Part shown: in pieces, positions 20,429-30,900 of the stretch | Layout of the letters: the number at the start of each line of letters is the position of its first letter | Numbering within the stretch: the stretch's first letter is position 1 | Source of the DNA: CAWAVN01 sp963844315 | Lineage (GTDB): Bacteria > Planctomycetota > Planctomycetia > Planctomycetales > Planctomycetaceae | Length of the DNA: 64,000 nucleotides | Assembly: GCA_963844315.1 (NCBI GenBank) | Contig: CAWJOC010000004.1 | Location: 15,781 to 79,780, forward strand | Direction of reading: 5' to 3' | Program-made: the position numbers and the translations under genes | The notes under the pieces: model-generated | What the model was told of the DNA's origin: nothing | Database searches by the model: none | Seen by the model: the letters and a program-made list of their open reading frames with translations, nothing else

Positions 20429-21240
20429 GGAGTCGTCCCCAACTCCATGCGGTGTCCCACCTGGTCCAAGAGGGCCAATTTCCCGCCGTAGGTCTTTTTC
20501 AGATTCTCGGCAGTAAACGTGGACGATGTGGGACCGGCGGCGACCACGCGCATGTTTAAGAGCAGGACGTGGTCGAAGTATTCCTTCACCGTTTGCAGGT
20601 CGTGATGCACAACGAGCGCGGTTTTCCCCGCCCGGCGAAGTTCCCGCAAAAGTTCCACGATGGCCCGTTCGGTCGCGGCATCCACGCCGGCGAAGGGTTC
20701 ATCCATCAAATACAGTTCCGCCTCCTGGACCAAGGCACGGGCGAGAAACACACGCTGCTGCTGTCCGCCGGAAAGTTGGCTGATCTGCCGATGGGCATAT
20801 TGCCCCATGCCCACGCGCTCCAGGCTCTCCTGGGCTAGAAGGCGGTACTTCTTGGTGACGGGCCAACACCAGCCGATTTTGCGGTACAGCCCCATCGTGA
20901 CGACCTGCAGAGCGTTGATCGGAAAATCCCAATCCACCGAACCCCGCTGGGGCACATAAGCCACTTTGTCGCGGGCCTTGCGGTAAGGCGTGCCAAAGAA
21001 CTGCACCACGCCGGAGGCTTTGGGAATCAGTTCCAAGGCGGCTTTAATCAAGGTGGATTTGCCCGCGCCATTGGGGCCGATAATCGCAATCAGCTTTCCC
21101 GCCGGGGCGACGAAATCAATGTCCCACAGCACGGGTTTGCGGTGATAGGCCACCGTCATGTCCTGGATCGAAAGCGGCGAGAAACTCGCCGTTGGCTCCG
21201 AGGTTTGGCGAGCGGGGGAAGCGTTGAGCATGAGAATCAT
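20425..21240 (-). CDS. metal ABC transporter ATP-binding protein (Mnt/Znu/Tro type)
   Basis: ABC ATPase of 271 residues: Walker A GPNGAGKST, Q-loop YVPQRG followed by SVDWDFPI (typical of the Mn/Zn branch), signature SQLSGGQQQR, Walker B LYLMDEPFAGVD and VVHHD. ATG 21240 overlaps the upstream solute-binding-protein stop as ATGA, and its own stop overlaps the permease start the same way. The arrangement shows translational coupling. It powers uptake of a divalent metal, manganese or zinc most likely; the sequence does not decide which. Confidence 0.93.
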   Translation of the reverse strand: MILMLNASPARQTSEPTASFSPLSIQDMTVAYHRKPVLWDIDFVAPAGKLIAIIGPNGAGKSTLIKAALELIPKASGVVQFFGTPYRKARDKVAYVPQRGSVDWDFPINALQVVTMGLYRKIGWCWPVTKKYRLLAQESLERVGMGQYAHRQISQLSGGQQQRVFLARALVQEAELYLMDEPFAGVDAATERAIVELLRELRRAGKTALVVHHDLQTVKEYFDHVLLLNMRVVAAGPTSSTFTAENLKKTYGGKLALLDQVGHRMELGTTP

Positions 21241-22334
21241 TCATTCGTGAGTTGTCCATGAAGTCCGCGCTCCGGGGCTTCGCCTCCCAGGGCGCGAGTG
21301 ATCGTGGTGATGTTGTGGTCCATCATTCCGATGTAGGTTCCCTCATAAGTGCCTGCGGGACCCATCGCATCGGAATACAACTCCCCGCCGACCGTCACGT
21401 CTTGGCCGCGGTCTTTGGCTCCTTCGATGATCGCGAGCATGTTCTTTTGATTCACGCTGCTCTCCACGAAGATGGCTTGGATTTTCCGGGCGACGATCAA
21501 ATCCACAAGGCCATTCACATCATTGACGCCCGCTTCGGATTCGGTCGAAATGCCCTGAGCGGATTTGACGGGGATTTGGTAGGCGCACGAAAAATAACTG
21601 AAGGCATCGTGGGCGGTGATCAGCACCCGTTTTTCTTCGGGAATGCTGCCGATGGATTTGGCGGCATACTCCGCAAGTTCCGCGAGTTCTGCTTGATAAG
21701 CTTTGGCATTCTTTGTGTAGGTTTCCTCGCCCTGGGGGTCATAAGCGGACAAGGCGCGGGCGATGTATTCCACGCACAAGCCCCAGGCGGCGATGTCGCC
21801 CCAAATGTGCGGGTCGAAATGCCCTTCGAATTCCGGAGGAGAATGCAAGTAGCCGCGCGAGATGTTGTCCGTGACCGCGAACACGGGTTTTCCTGATTCG
21901 GCTTGCTGCGTGAACAGGGATCGCATGTCGTTGGCTTCCAAGTGGAGACCGGCGTAAAAAATCACGTCGGCGTTCCGCAGTTTGATCACATCATCGCGGG
22001 TGGGCTGATACAAGTGCGGATCGACGCCTTCGCCCATCAATCCGGTGACGTTGGCCCGGTCTCCGGCGACCTGCCGCACGATGTCCGTCACCATCCCGAT
22101 GGTGGCCACGATCTGAAACGGCTCCGACCCCGAATAGGTTGTTGTGAGTTCAATCGGGATCTCTTTAGGATCGCGGGCCGCAGGTTTCGTCTCACTGCCA
22201 CAACGAAGCGTGACTTCCAGGCTGGAATGGGGATTCACGGATGGAGTCGATTCACTCCTGCCGCACCCCAACACTCCCCAAAATAAGCCGACACAAAGGC
22301 CTAGGAAACTCAAGCCAATCAATGTGCGTTTCAT
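21237..22334 (-). CDS. metal ABC transporter solute-binding lipoprotein (TroA/ZnuA/MntA type)
   Basis: Cluster A-I metal-binding protein. A lipoprotein signal ends at the lipobox GVLGC. GVDPHLYQPTRDD gives the first metal His and GLHLEAND the second. HDAFSYFSCAYQIP gives the third, and the fourth ligand region is ELYSDAMGP, with Asp as in manganese/zinc binders. No His-rich loop of the ZnuA kind is seen, which slightly favours manganese or iron over zinc. ATG 22334 is chosen; GTG 22343 is in frame. First gene of a four-gene operon. Confidence 0.92.
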   Translation of the reverse strand: MKRTLIGLSFLGLCVGLFWGVLGCGRSESTPSVNPHSSLEVTLRCGSETKPAARDPKEIPIELTTTYSGSEPFQIVATIGMVTDIVRQVAGDRANVTGLMGEGVDPHLYQPTRDDVIKLRNADVIFYAGLHLEANDMRSLFTQQAESGKPVFAVTDNISRGYLHSPPEFEGHFDPHIWGDIAAWGLCVEYIARALSAYDPQGEETYTKNAKAYQAELAELAEYAAKSIGSIPEEKRVLITAHDAFSYFSCAYQIPVKSAQGISTESEAGVNDVNGLVDLIVARKIQAIFVESSVNQKNMLAIIEGAKDRGQDVTVGGELYSDAMGPAGTYEGTYIGMMDHNITTITRALGGEAPERGLHGQLTNE

Positions 22335-22355
22335 TTCAGGCACCGAACGAGAGGA

Positions 22356-22391
22356 TTTGATTCAACAGAAAAATAGTTTTGATGAATCAAA
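22356..22391 (-). promoter_or_regulatory. inverted repeat upstream of the metal-uptake operon
   Basis: TTTGATTCA (22356-22364) and TGAATCAAA (22383-22391) form a perfect 9-bp inverted repeat with an 18-nt A/T-rich spacer, 22-57 nt before the solute-binding-protein start. The position suits an operator for a metalloregulator. It does not match the Fur, Zur, DtxR or MntR consensus that I know. Confidence 0.4.
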
Positions 22392-22494
22392 TTTATCGCC
22401 CGAACCGTAAAAGGTCAACAGACAAACAGAGGAGAACTGGCAAAGATTGGTACGGAAACTCCGAAGTTGGAAAATCGGAAACGTGCCGAGAAAC

Positions 22495-22965
22495 TTACTT
22501 TTCGTTCGTTGTGGGCTTCAGCATCGGTTCCAATTCCTCGACGAAATCGTTCACGTCCTGGAACTCCCGGTAGACCGAGGCAAACCGCACGAAAGCGACG
22601 TCATCCACTTCGCGCAGGGCTTCGAAAATTCGCTCGCCGATGTAGCGGGAGGGAACTTCCATCTCAAAGTGCTCGTAGACGTCCGCTTCCACGGCGGAAA
22701 CGATGGCTTCGATTTGCTCGGATGTCACGGGCCGTTTCCAGCAGGCTTTTTCCAATCCGGAGCGGATTTTCTGAGCCTCAAACGGCACGCGGGAGCCGTC
22801 TTTCTTGATGACCTTGAGGGGGGATTCCTCGATTTTTTCATACGTGGTGAAGCGGCGCTCACAAGCGGGGTTCAGGCATCGCCTTCGTCGGCGGATCACG
22901 AAATCTTCGCTCGCGCGCGAGTCGATCACCTTCGTTTCACCCTGGCGGCAAAACGGGCAAATCAT
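22495..22965 (-). CDS. nrdR: transcriptional repressor NrdR
   Basis: Represses ribonucleotide reductase genes in response to ATP/dATP. The zinc ribbon starts at MICPFCRQGETKVIDSR, followed by an ATP-cone domain (LKVIKKDGSRVPFEAQKI) and IRFASVYR-like FVRFASVYREFQDV. The second zinc knuckle reads CLNPAC, C-x4-C, where E. coli NrdR has C-x2-C. I chose ATG 22965, which gives the normal 156-residue length; the frame opens further upstream without homology. No ribonucleotide reductase gene is in the window. Confidence 0.94.
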   Translation of the reverse strand: MICPFCRQGETKVIDSRASEDFVIRRRRRCLNPACERRFTTYEKIEESPLKVIKKDGSRVPFEAQKIRSGLEKACWKRPVTSEQIEAIVSAVEADVYEHFEMEVPSRYIGERIFEALREVDDVAFVRFASVYREFQDVNDFVEELEPMLKPTTNEK

Positions 22966-23103
22966 GACGACCCTTTTTCCTTTACCACACGGCAGTGACT
23001 TGAAAATCCTTTCGTGACAACTCACTCGGAACCCCGCTTCTAACATACACCGCCCGATTCCGCATTTCTAGCGAATCGCCACAAACTCTTGCGGTAAAAC
23101 AAC

Positions 23104-23132
23104 TTGACAAACGCTACCTATGGTGGTTTAAT
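23104..23132 (+). promoter_or_regulatory. sigma-70-type promoter for the PL11 lyase gene
   Basis: TTGACA (23104-23109), a 17-nt spacer and TTTAAT (23127-23132) form a good housekeeping promoter 69 nt upstream of ATG 23201. The -35 box is perfect. This is a motif match only. Confidence 0.5.
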
Positions 23133-23200
23133 CGGGCGGGATGACGCTGCGTTTGGGGTGAAAACAGCGATTCGTGACCGTTCTCTGGGATTCCAAAACC

Positions 23201-25096
23201 ATGAAGAAAATGTTGATCGCTTCGCTCTTGACGTGCTGTCCGCTGCTTCAAACCCGCGCATTGCCGGCCGAGCGACAAATGGAATACCTGGACCGCGGTC
23301 TGGTGGCGATCCCGCAAAATGAGGGGCAGGTCTTTCTCAGTTGGCGGTTGTTGGGGACCGATCCGGAAGGCATCGGCTTTAACGTTTATCGTTCCCAGGC
23401 GGGGAATGTGCGCGTGAAACTCAACCAGGCTCCCATTGAGGATGCGACCTGTTTCGTCGATCAAGCCGCGAATGGGAAGCAGATGCCGAGGTATTTTCTC
23501 AGGCCGATTTTGGATGGGAAGGAAGGGGAGGAGATTTCGTCCCTTTCCGTTGGCAGTTTGGGCAAGCCGTATCTTTCCATTCCCTTAGAAACCCCGGAGG
23601 GTTATCTGCCGAACGATGCCTCGGCGGGAGATTTGGATGGCGATGGGCAATACGAAATCGTGCTGCATCAGGCCGGTCGCGGGCGGGACAATTCCCAAGC
23701 CGGGTTGACGACCGAGCCAATTCTGGAAGCCTACAAGTTGGATGGCACAAGGCTGTGGCGGATCAATTTGGGCCAGAACATCCGCGAAGGGGCACACTAC
23801 ACTCAGTTCATGGTTTACGACCTGGATGGCGATGGCAAGGCGGAAGTCGCCTGCAAAACCGCCGATGGGACGCAGGATGGCCAAGGCCAAATCATCGGCG
23901 ATGCGGAGGCGGATCATCGCAGCACCGAGCAGCGCACCCTGGGCAAAATTCTCAAGGGGCCGGAGTTTTTGACAATCTTCGATGGTCTCACCGGCAAAGT
24001 GCTCACCACCACAGAATACGTTCCACCGCGCGGCGACCACAAAGCGTGGGGCGATGACTATGGCAACCGCGTGGACCGCTTTTTGGCTTGTATCGCTTAC
24101 CTCGACGGTGAACGCCCCAGCCTGGTGATGTGCCGGGGTTACTACACCCGATGTGTCCTGGCCGCCTGGGATTGGCGGGAGGGAAAACTCACCCATCGGT
24201 GGACTTTCGATAGCGATGATGGCACGCCGGGGAATCGGGCGTATCGGGGTCAGGGGAACCACGGCATCGGCGTGGCTGATGTGGATGGGGACGGGCGGGA
24301 TGAGATTATCTATGGGTCTGCTGTCATTGATGACAACGGAAAGGGCCTGTATTCCACCGGCTTAGGCCACGGCGATGCCATGCACGTTACCGACATCGAC
24401 CCCACGCGACCGGGTTTGGAGGTGTTCAAAGCCAACGGAGACAGTTCCAGTCCGGCGGGACTGGAGATCCGAAACGCCCAAACCGGCAAGCAACTGTTCG
24501 CCCGCAGGTCCACGGGTCGGGATGGCGTGGGACGGGCGTGTGCCTTGGACATCGATCCAAACCACACGGGCCTCGAACTTTGGGGAAAGGGGCGAGGCGT
24601 GGAAGGGCTGTTCAATTGCCAGGGAGAACTCATCTCAGAGCGATCGCCCCGGACCTGCAACATGGGCATTTGGTGGGATGGGGATTTGCTCCGGGAACTT
24701 CTCGACGGTGTCCGCATCACCAAGTGGGACTCCGAAAATCAGACAGAACAGTCATTATTCGAGGGGCGGGATTTGGGCTGTGCCTCCAACAATGGCTCGA
24801 AATCCAACCCGTGCTTGTGTGCGGACATTCTGGGGGATTGGCGGGAGGAATTCATCGCCCGAAGCGTGGATGGAAAGGAATTGCGGATCTTCCTCACGAC
24901 CATCCCCACATCCCGCCGTTTGCCCACCTTGATGCACGATCCGGTTTACCGCCTGAGCGTCGCTTGGCAAAATGTGTCCTACAATCAATCGGCCCATCCG
25001 GGCTATTTCCTGGGTCACGGCATGTCCGATCCACCGGCGTCTCAAATCCGCGTAGTCAAATTAGGGAATCGGAATTCGAGTGCGCCTGGAACTTAG
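23201..25096 (+). CDS. rhamnogalacturonan lyase, PL11 family, exported
   Basis: Cleaves the rhamnogalacturonan I backbone of pectin by beta-elimination. The protein begins with a signal peptide (MKKMLIASLLTCCPLLQT), then MEYLDRGLVAIPQNEGQVF, a typical PL11 N-terminal beta domain. An eight-bladed propeller with repeated Asp-rich calcium loops follows (DLDGDGQYEIVLHQ, DLDGDGKAEVACKTADG, DVDGDGRDEIIYGSA). It ends with PVYRLSVAWQNVSYNQ, also family-typical, and spans 631 aa. ATG 23201 is chosen because it gives a clean signal peptide; the frame extends to 23174. No other pectin genes are adjacent. Confidence 0.92.
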   Translation: MKKMLIASLLTCCPLLQTRALPAERQMEYLDRGLVAIPQNEGQVFLSWRLLGTDPEGIGFNVYRSQAGNVRVKLNQAPIEDATCFVDQAANGKQMPRYFLRPILDGKEGEEISSLSVGSLGKPYLSIPLETPEGYLPNDASAGDLDGDGQYEIVLHQAGRGRDNSQAGLTTEPILEAYKLDGTRLWRINLGQNIREGAHYTQFMVYDLDGDGKAEVACKTADGTQDGQGQIIGDAEADHRSTEQRTLGKILKGPEFLTIFDGLTGKVLTTTEYVPPRGDHKAWGDDYGNRVDRFLACIAYLDGERPSLVMCRGYYTRCVLAAWDWREGKLTHRWTFDSDDGTPGNRAYRGQGNHGIGVADVDGDGRDEIIYGSAVIDDNGKGLYSTGLGHGDAMHVTDIDPTRPGLEVFKANGDSSSPAGLEIRNAQTGKQLFARRSTGRDGVGRACALDIDPNHTGLELWGKGRGVEGLFNCQGELISERSPRTCNMGIWWDGDLLRELLDGVRITKWDSENQTEQSLFEGRDLGCASNNGSKSNPCLCADILGDWREEFIARSVDGKELRIFLTTIPTSRRLPTLMHDPVYRLSVAWQNVSYNQSAHPGYFLGHGMSDPPASQIRVVKLGNRNSSAPGT

Positions 25097-25199
25097 GACG
25101 AACGCCGTTGCGGGAGGTCGGGAATTTCGCCCGAACGTTTTCTTTTGAAAAGTTTTAAGGAAACCGGGAATCTGCACTGGAAGGGATTTGTTCCCTAGT

Positions 25200-25205
25200 T
25201 ATAAT
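25200..25205 (+). promoter_or_regulatory. candidate -10 element (TATAAT) for the RRM gene
   Basis: A perfect TATAAT in the gap after the PL11 gene. The expected -35 region (around 25177) is weak. If used, transcription would start near 25212 and give a leader of about 315 nt before the RRM start codon. Confidence 0.35.
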
Positions 25206-25460
25206 GTCCCAACCGATCCGGCACGTTGGCCGGCGGTGATGAAGAGAGCACGCCCAAGTGCCCCACTCCTCGACTGATCCATGAGGATCTTCTGCTCTGA
25301 GTCCTTTGTTCTCACGGCGTTTCAGATCTCAGTTGGCAAAAGTTCGAGAGCCAAGGTTCGTCGGCCTGGTTTTGGGCTACCGAACGTGAGGCTGTTGGGA
25401 AGCCGATCAAGAGGATCGCCCAATTCCTGCCGACTTGCTTGAGCTGAGTTCGCTTCGACC

Positions 25461-25516
25461 TTACGAACCACGTGGCGTGGTTGTAAGACTGGTATTTTGA
25501 AGAACCCTTTGGGTTC
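25461..25516 (+). promoter_or_regulatory. structured 5' leader of the RRM gene
   Basis: Two hairpins lie just before the ribosome binding site. The first (25461-25486) pairs TTAC and AACCACG with CGTGGTT and GTAA around a TGG loop and one bulged G. The second (25502-25516) is GAACCC-TTT-GGGTTC and stops 2 nt before the AAAGG at 25519-25523. Both could control translation. The rest of 25097-25460 holds no gene that I can recognise. Confidence 0.5.
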
Positions 25517-25529
25517 GCAAAGGATGACG

Positions 25530-25817
25530 ATGAGTACGAATCTTTATGTTGGCAATCTTTCCTTCAAAGTCACTTCGGACGATCTGCGCGAGATATTCGA
25601 GCAGTATGGCGAAGTCAAATCGGCCTCCGTAGTGATGGACCGGGAAACCGGCCGCTCGCGCGGATTCGGTTTCGTTGAAATGAACTCCGGCGGCAGCGAA
25701 GCCATCAATGGCCTGAATGGCAAAGAGCACGATGGCCGCGCACTGACGGTGAACGAAGCCCGCCCCCGCGAACCGCGCTCCGGCGGCGGTGGTGGTGGAC
25801 GACGCAACCGCTACTAA
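25530..25817 (+). CDS. RRM-domain RNA-binding protein (glycine-rich, cold-inducible type)
   Basis: A small protein with one RNA recognition motif. RNP2 is LYVGNLSF and RNP1 is SRGFGFVEM, with the segment EIFEQYGEVKSASVVMDRET between them. A short Gly/Arg-rich tail (RSGGGGGGRRNRY) follows. AAAGG lies 6 nt before ATG 25530; the in-frame ATG at 25524 would have no spacing, so I chose 25530 (95 aa). Such proteins act as RNA chaperones and are cold-induced in cyanobacteria. The long structured leader and the neighbouring DEAD-box helicase fit that role. Confidence 0.93.
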   Translation: MSTNLYVGNLSFKVTSDDLREIFEQYGEVKSASVVMDRETGRSRGFGFVEMNSGGSEAINGLNGKEHDGRALTVNEARPREPRSGGGGGGRRNRY

Positions 25818-26092
25818 ACCTTAAAAAAATCCCTCCAGCATCGGCTGTCTTCTTTCCATGACATTCCGCCGAAGCCCCAAGGCAACCCCCGCGACAGGTT
25901 GGTTGTCCTGATTCCTCTTGCCGAATCACTCCGGGCGTCCCAACCGCCCGGAGCGATTCCGTCGCTTTTCTTCTAGGCCCGCGCCGGGTTTGATTGGCTG
26001 CGCTGGCCTGTTCATCCCATTTTTCACGCGGGTCGGGCTGCGTTTTGAGAAGCCTCAAGCGCCCGTCCTCCCTAGAATTTTCAGGTACTCCT

Positions 26093-27416
26093 TTGACTTT
26101 ACAGACATTTGCCGATTTACAACTCGCCGAACCGCTCGAACTGCGCGATCCGGGCCGAGAATTACACCGTCCCCACGCCGATCCAAGCCCAATCCATTCC
26201 GCATTTGCTGGCGGGACGGGATTTGCTTGGCTCCGCGCAGACGGGGACGGGCAAAACCGCCGCGTTCGCCTTGCCGATTTTGCATCAACTCGAAAGCCGC
26301 CGCCAGCCTGCCGTTCCCGGTGCTCTGCGCGGATTGATCCTCTCCCCCACCAGGGAATTGGCGGTCCAGATTGGGGAAAGCTTTCAAACCTACGGGCAGT
26401 TCGTCCGGTTCCGCCAAGCGGTGATTTACGGCGGCGTGAACCAAAACGCCCAAGTCCGGGCACTCAAACGCGGCGTGCATTTGGTGGTCGCCACTCCGGG
26501 GCGATTGATCGACCTCATGGAGCAGGGCCACATCCGGCTCAATCAATTGAAAACCTTCGTGTTGGATGAAGCCGACCGCATGCTGGACATGGGTTTTCTG
26601 CCTGCGCTCAGCCGGATTATCAGTGAGTTGCCCAAAGATCGGCAGTCGCTGTTTTTCTCGGCAACCTTGCCGCCCAAGATCATTCAACTGGCGCAGCATC
26701 TGCTGAGAGACCCCGTCCGCGTCGATGTCGTTCCCAAAACAACCAGCATCGAAAAAATCGAGCAGCGGGTGCTGTTTGTGGAACACGGCGGAAAGCGGGC
26801 CTTGCTGGAAAGCCTTCTCAAAGGGGAAGACGTGGAACGGGCCTTGGTCTTCACCAAGACCAAGCGAACCGCGAACGTCCTCTCGGAAAAATTGATGCAC
26901 AGCGGCATCAAAGCCACCGCCATCCACGGCAACAAAACTCAAAACGCTCGTCAACGGGCCTTGGATTCCTTCCGGCGAAAACAAGTCCAAGTGCTTGTCG
27001 CGACGGATGTGGCGGCCCGTGGAATCGATGTCGACGGCATTACCCATGTCATCAATTATGATCTGCCCATGGAACCGGAAAACTACATCCACCGCATCGG
27101 ACGCACCGGACGGGCGGGAGCCGAAGGTGTGGCATTGTCGTTTTGCACTCCCCAGGAGCGGGGGGATCTCCGGGCCATCGAGCGGTTGATCGGAATGAAA
27201 CTTCTGATGGCCAACGGCGAGCCGCAGCCCGTTGCTGTTGTTCGCGAAGCTCCAACCAGGACCGAGAACCGTCAGGCAAATCCTGGCGGAGCGAAACGCC
27301 CCTGGTCGCCGCGCGGAAGTTCGACGGGCGTTTCTGGAGGACAGGCCACCCAACTCAAACGCCGTCGGAAACCCAAACCCGGTCCGACAACCTCTCGATT
27401 CAAATCGAAAGGCTAA
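26093..27416 (+). CDS. DEAD-box ATP-dependent RNA helicase, one frameshift
   Basis: RhlE-like helicase. The N-terminal Q-motif region begins LTLQTFADLQLAEPL in one frame. A change near 26145 (GC lost from a CGCGCG run, or equivalent) leads to AIRAENYTVPTPIQAQ in the next frame. Motif I is AQTGTGKT, Ia is SPTRELAVQI, II is VLDEADRMLDMG and III is FFSATLP. ATDVAARGIDVDGITHVINY and HRIGRTGRAG close the core. A basic C-terminal tail is rich in Arg, Lys and Pro. The start is uncertain; TTG 26093 with CAGG upstream is the best I see. It lies 276 nt after the RRM gene. Confidence 0.88.
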
Positions 27417-27981
27417 GGCGTTTCAATCGCCTAAAACCAGTTTGGCTTTTTGGTTTTGGCCCAGCCAATTGGTCCCCAAACGAATTGAGGGGATGGAGCA
27501 CCGCAGTTGTCCCGGTCAAACGGGGCAAAGCGGTATTCCATCTCCCTTTTTTATTGGTGGAAATCTGGGCTGAGTGAGATTTCTCAACTCCATTCCGATT
27601 GGCCCCTGCATTCATCATTGCTCAGTCAGGGCAAACGGTGTGGGAGTTCTCTCCCTAAGTCGGTCCTGTTGGTTCGCTGTTTTCCGGATGCGCTTTTGGA
27701 AATCGATCTGATCGGCTCCTGACCATTCCCGCAGTCCAAAGAGACGGGTTTTTTACTGTCATTTCGGCAGGATTCCGTCCCAAAATGCTTCCGGCACGCG
27801 AATTGCAACCGGGCGTGCCAGAGTTTCCAACCCTTTTGCAGGATGTGACGTAGAGATTTTCAAATTCGGTCACAATGGCGACTCGTCGTTTGTCATCTGA
27901 GACCTGAAAGCGGAATGGATTGTTCCTCGCGCTGTCAACTTTTACTTGGGAGACTCAAGGCAAGTTTGGGAGTGGATCACG
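27417..27981. other. intergenic, no gene recognised
   Basis: Short open frames on both strands have no family resemblance and overlap one another. The region should contain the promoter of the CheB-CheR hybrid gene. I see no strong hairpin or promoter. Confidence 0.5.
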
Positions 27982-30900
27982 ATGAACCAACGCAATTTGA
28001 ACCAAGACCAATTCAAGGAACCGTCAGAAACCATCGGAGAGTTTCAAGAAGTGGCCAAGGATGGCCCGTTGTACGTGGTGGGGGTTGGAGCCTCCGCTGG
28101 CGGGCTGGAATCGCTTGAGCGAATGTTTAGAAACATGCCCTGCGACACCGGCATGGCGTTTGTCGTCATTCAGCATCTCTCGCCCGATTTCAAGAGCCTG
28201 ATGGACGAGCTTTTGGCCCGCTACACCAATTTGCCCATTTTCCGGGCCGAGGAAGGGATGCGGGTGGAACCGAATTCGATCTACCTCATCCCGCCCAAGA
28301 AGGAAATGATCATCGCGGATGGGCGGTTGCTCTTAACCGACAAAGATCCCAAGCCCGCCTTGACGATGCCCATCGATCACTTTTTCCGGTCGCTGGCGCA
28401 GGATGCGGGCGACCGGGCGGTCGGCGTGATACTGTCGGGAACAGGAAGCGATGGCTCGCGCGGCATCCGCGAAATTCACAGTGCGGGCGGGCTGGTTCTT
28501 TGCGAAACCCGCGAGACCGCGAAGTTCGACGGCATGCCCCAAGCCGCTATGGACACCGGCATTGTCGATCAAGTCGCTCGCTGCCGAAAAAATTCCGGCG
28601 GCACTGATTCAGCACAAAATGCACTTGCCGATTGAAAGCGACGATCCGCAGGAAAACCCAAGTTTTCCCAAAGCCATGCACGTGGTCTTCAAACTGCTGA
28701 ACGACGCTTACGGGATTGATTTCTCGCACTATAAACCCAATACCGTCACCCGGCGGATTCATCGTCGGCTGTCAATCGTTGGTTCGCGCTCGTTGGAAGA
28801 CTATCAGTCCAGGCTCCAAGAAGACGCGGAAGAACTCAATGCGTTGTACAAAGACCTTCTGATCGGCGTGACCAGGTTTTTCCGTGACCGCAGCGCCTTT
28901 GAGACCGTGGAAAATGTGGTCGTTCCCGATTTGATTCGCAAATCCGACCGGGATGAGGAAATTCGCATTTGGGTGGCTGGTTGCGCAACAGGCGAGGAAG
29001 CCTATTCGCTGGCGATGATTTTCCACGAGCATCTCGAAAAGGCGCATCGGCCGCCCAACGTCAAGATTTTCGCCACCGATGTGCATCATGGTTCTTTAGA
29101 AATCGCAAGCGCGGGGGTTTATGGCGCGGAAGCGTTGGCTGATGTGACTCCTACGCGATTGAGACGGTATTTCGATCACAGGCGGGATGGGTATCACGTT
29201 ATTCCGGATCTCAGGCAGATGACGGTATTCGCCACGCATAACGTGACGAACGATGCCCCCTTCACCAAGCTCGATCTCATTACCTGCCGGAATCTGTTGA
29301 TTTACTTTCAGACGGCCGCCCAGCGCAAGGCTCTGTCGCTATTTCACTTCGGCCTGAAAACCGGCGGCTACTTGTTCCTGGGTCCGAGCGAAACCCCCGG
29401 CGAATTGCACGACGAGTTTGAGGATATCGACGCCCATTGGAAGATTTACCGCAAGCACCGGCATGTGCGGCTGCCGGCGGACTTGCAGGTTCCCTTGAGT
29501 CGAGGACTTCAGGTCACTCGGTCCACCGGAATTCCTCGCCGACACCAGTCCGGGGAGTCCCCGACGTCAGCCTGGTTGCGGCCTATGACTGCTTGCTCGA
29601 CCGGTTTATGCCGCCGGGCTTTCTAATCAATGAGCGACGTGAATTGCTGCATGTATTCGGTGGAGCCGAGCGGTATCTGCAACCCAAGGGTGGCCGTCCT
29701 TCCGGCGACGTGTTGGACTTGCTCGACCGCGAGTTGCGGACCGCGGTGACCGGCGGGGTGCAGCGCGCTTCTCCGCGATCATGCACCAGTCAGTTATTCA
29801 GGCGTCCGCGTGATGCTTGGAGGACAAGAGCAGAAGGTCCGCGTGGCGGTCGAACCCGTGGACAATTCGCGGTCGCGTTTCGCCCAGGTTTTGGTTGTCA
29901 TTGAACCGATCGAGCCGCAATTTTCCACCTCGGATCGATCCGCCGCCCCTTCCGATGAGAACGATATGCGGCAAATGTCGGAAGACCGCATCGAGACCCT
30001 GGAATCCGACCTCCGCTACGCGAAGGAAAACCTCCAAGCCACAATTGAAGAGTTGGAAACCAGCAACGAAGAAATGCAGGCCACGAACGAGGAGTTGGTG
30101 GCCTCGAACGAAGAACTGCAAAGCACCAATGAAGAACTGCAATCGGTCAATGAAGAGCTTTACACAGTCAACGCCGAATATCAAAAGAAAATTGCCGAGT
30201 TGTCCGAACTGACCAGCGATATGGACAACCTGCTCGAGAGCACGGAGATCGGTACGATCTTCCTGGACCGCGAACTGAAGATTCGGAAATTCACGCCGCA
30301 GATCGCCCAGGAGTTTCATTTGCTCCCGCAGGATCTGGGCCGTCCGATCGACAGCTTCGCCCATAACATCATGCACCCGGAGTTGATTGATGATCTCAGG
30401 CGGGTCGTCGCAACCGAAATTCCGTGCGAAAAGGATGTGCAAGACCGGCAAGGGAAATGGCTTTTCCTGAGAATCTTGCCTTACCGCACTAAGACCAAGA
30501 AAGTGGGCGGCGTCGTCCTGACGCTGATCGACATCAGTTCGGTGAAAAAGGCCGAGCAAAAGCTGGCAGAAGCCGTGCACCGCCGTGATGAGTTTCTCGC
30601 CATGTTATCGCACGAACTCCGCAATCCGTTGGGAGCGATCCTGAATGCCTCCCACGTCATGGATCGTTTGAAAGTCGAAGATCAGAAACTCCGGGATGCC
30701 TGCGCAGTGGTCCGGCGGCAGGGCGAACATATCTCTCGCCTGTTGGACGACTTGCTAGATGTGTCGCGGGTCACGCAGAATAAGATCGAATTGCACGTCC
30801 AGCCCACGGAGGTGAAGTCCATCGTCGAGCAGGCGATTGAGTCCGCCCGGCCTTTGATTGATGCCGCCCAACTGACGTTTTTGAATCAGGTTTCCGAAAA

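Noticed and set aside
20425..22334. Zinc-specific ZnuABC assignment
   Set aside because: No His-rich loop in the binding protein, and the fused domains are DtxR/MntR-like; metal left undecided.
25206..25529. RNase P RNA, tmRNA or 6S RNA in the leader
   Set aside because: None of the conserved core segments I know for these RNAs is present; a protein-gene leader fits the position.
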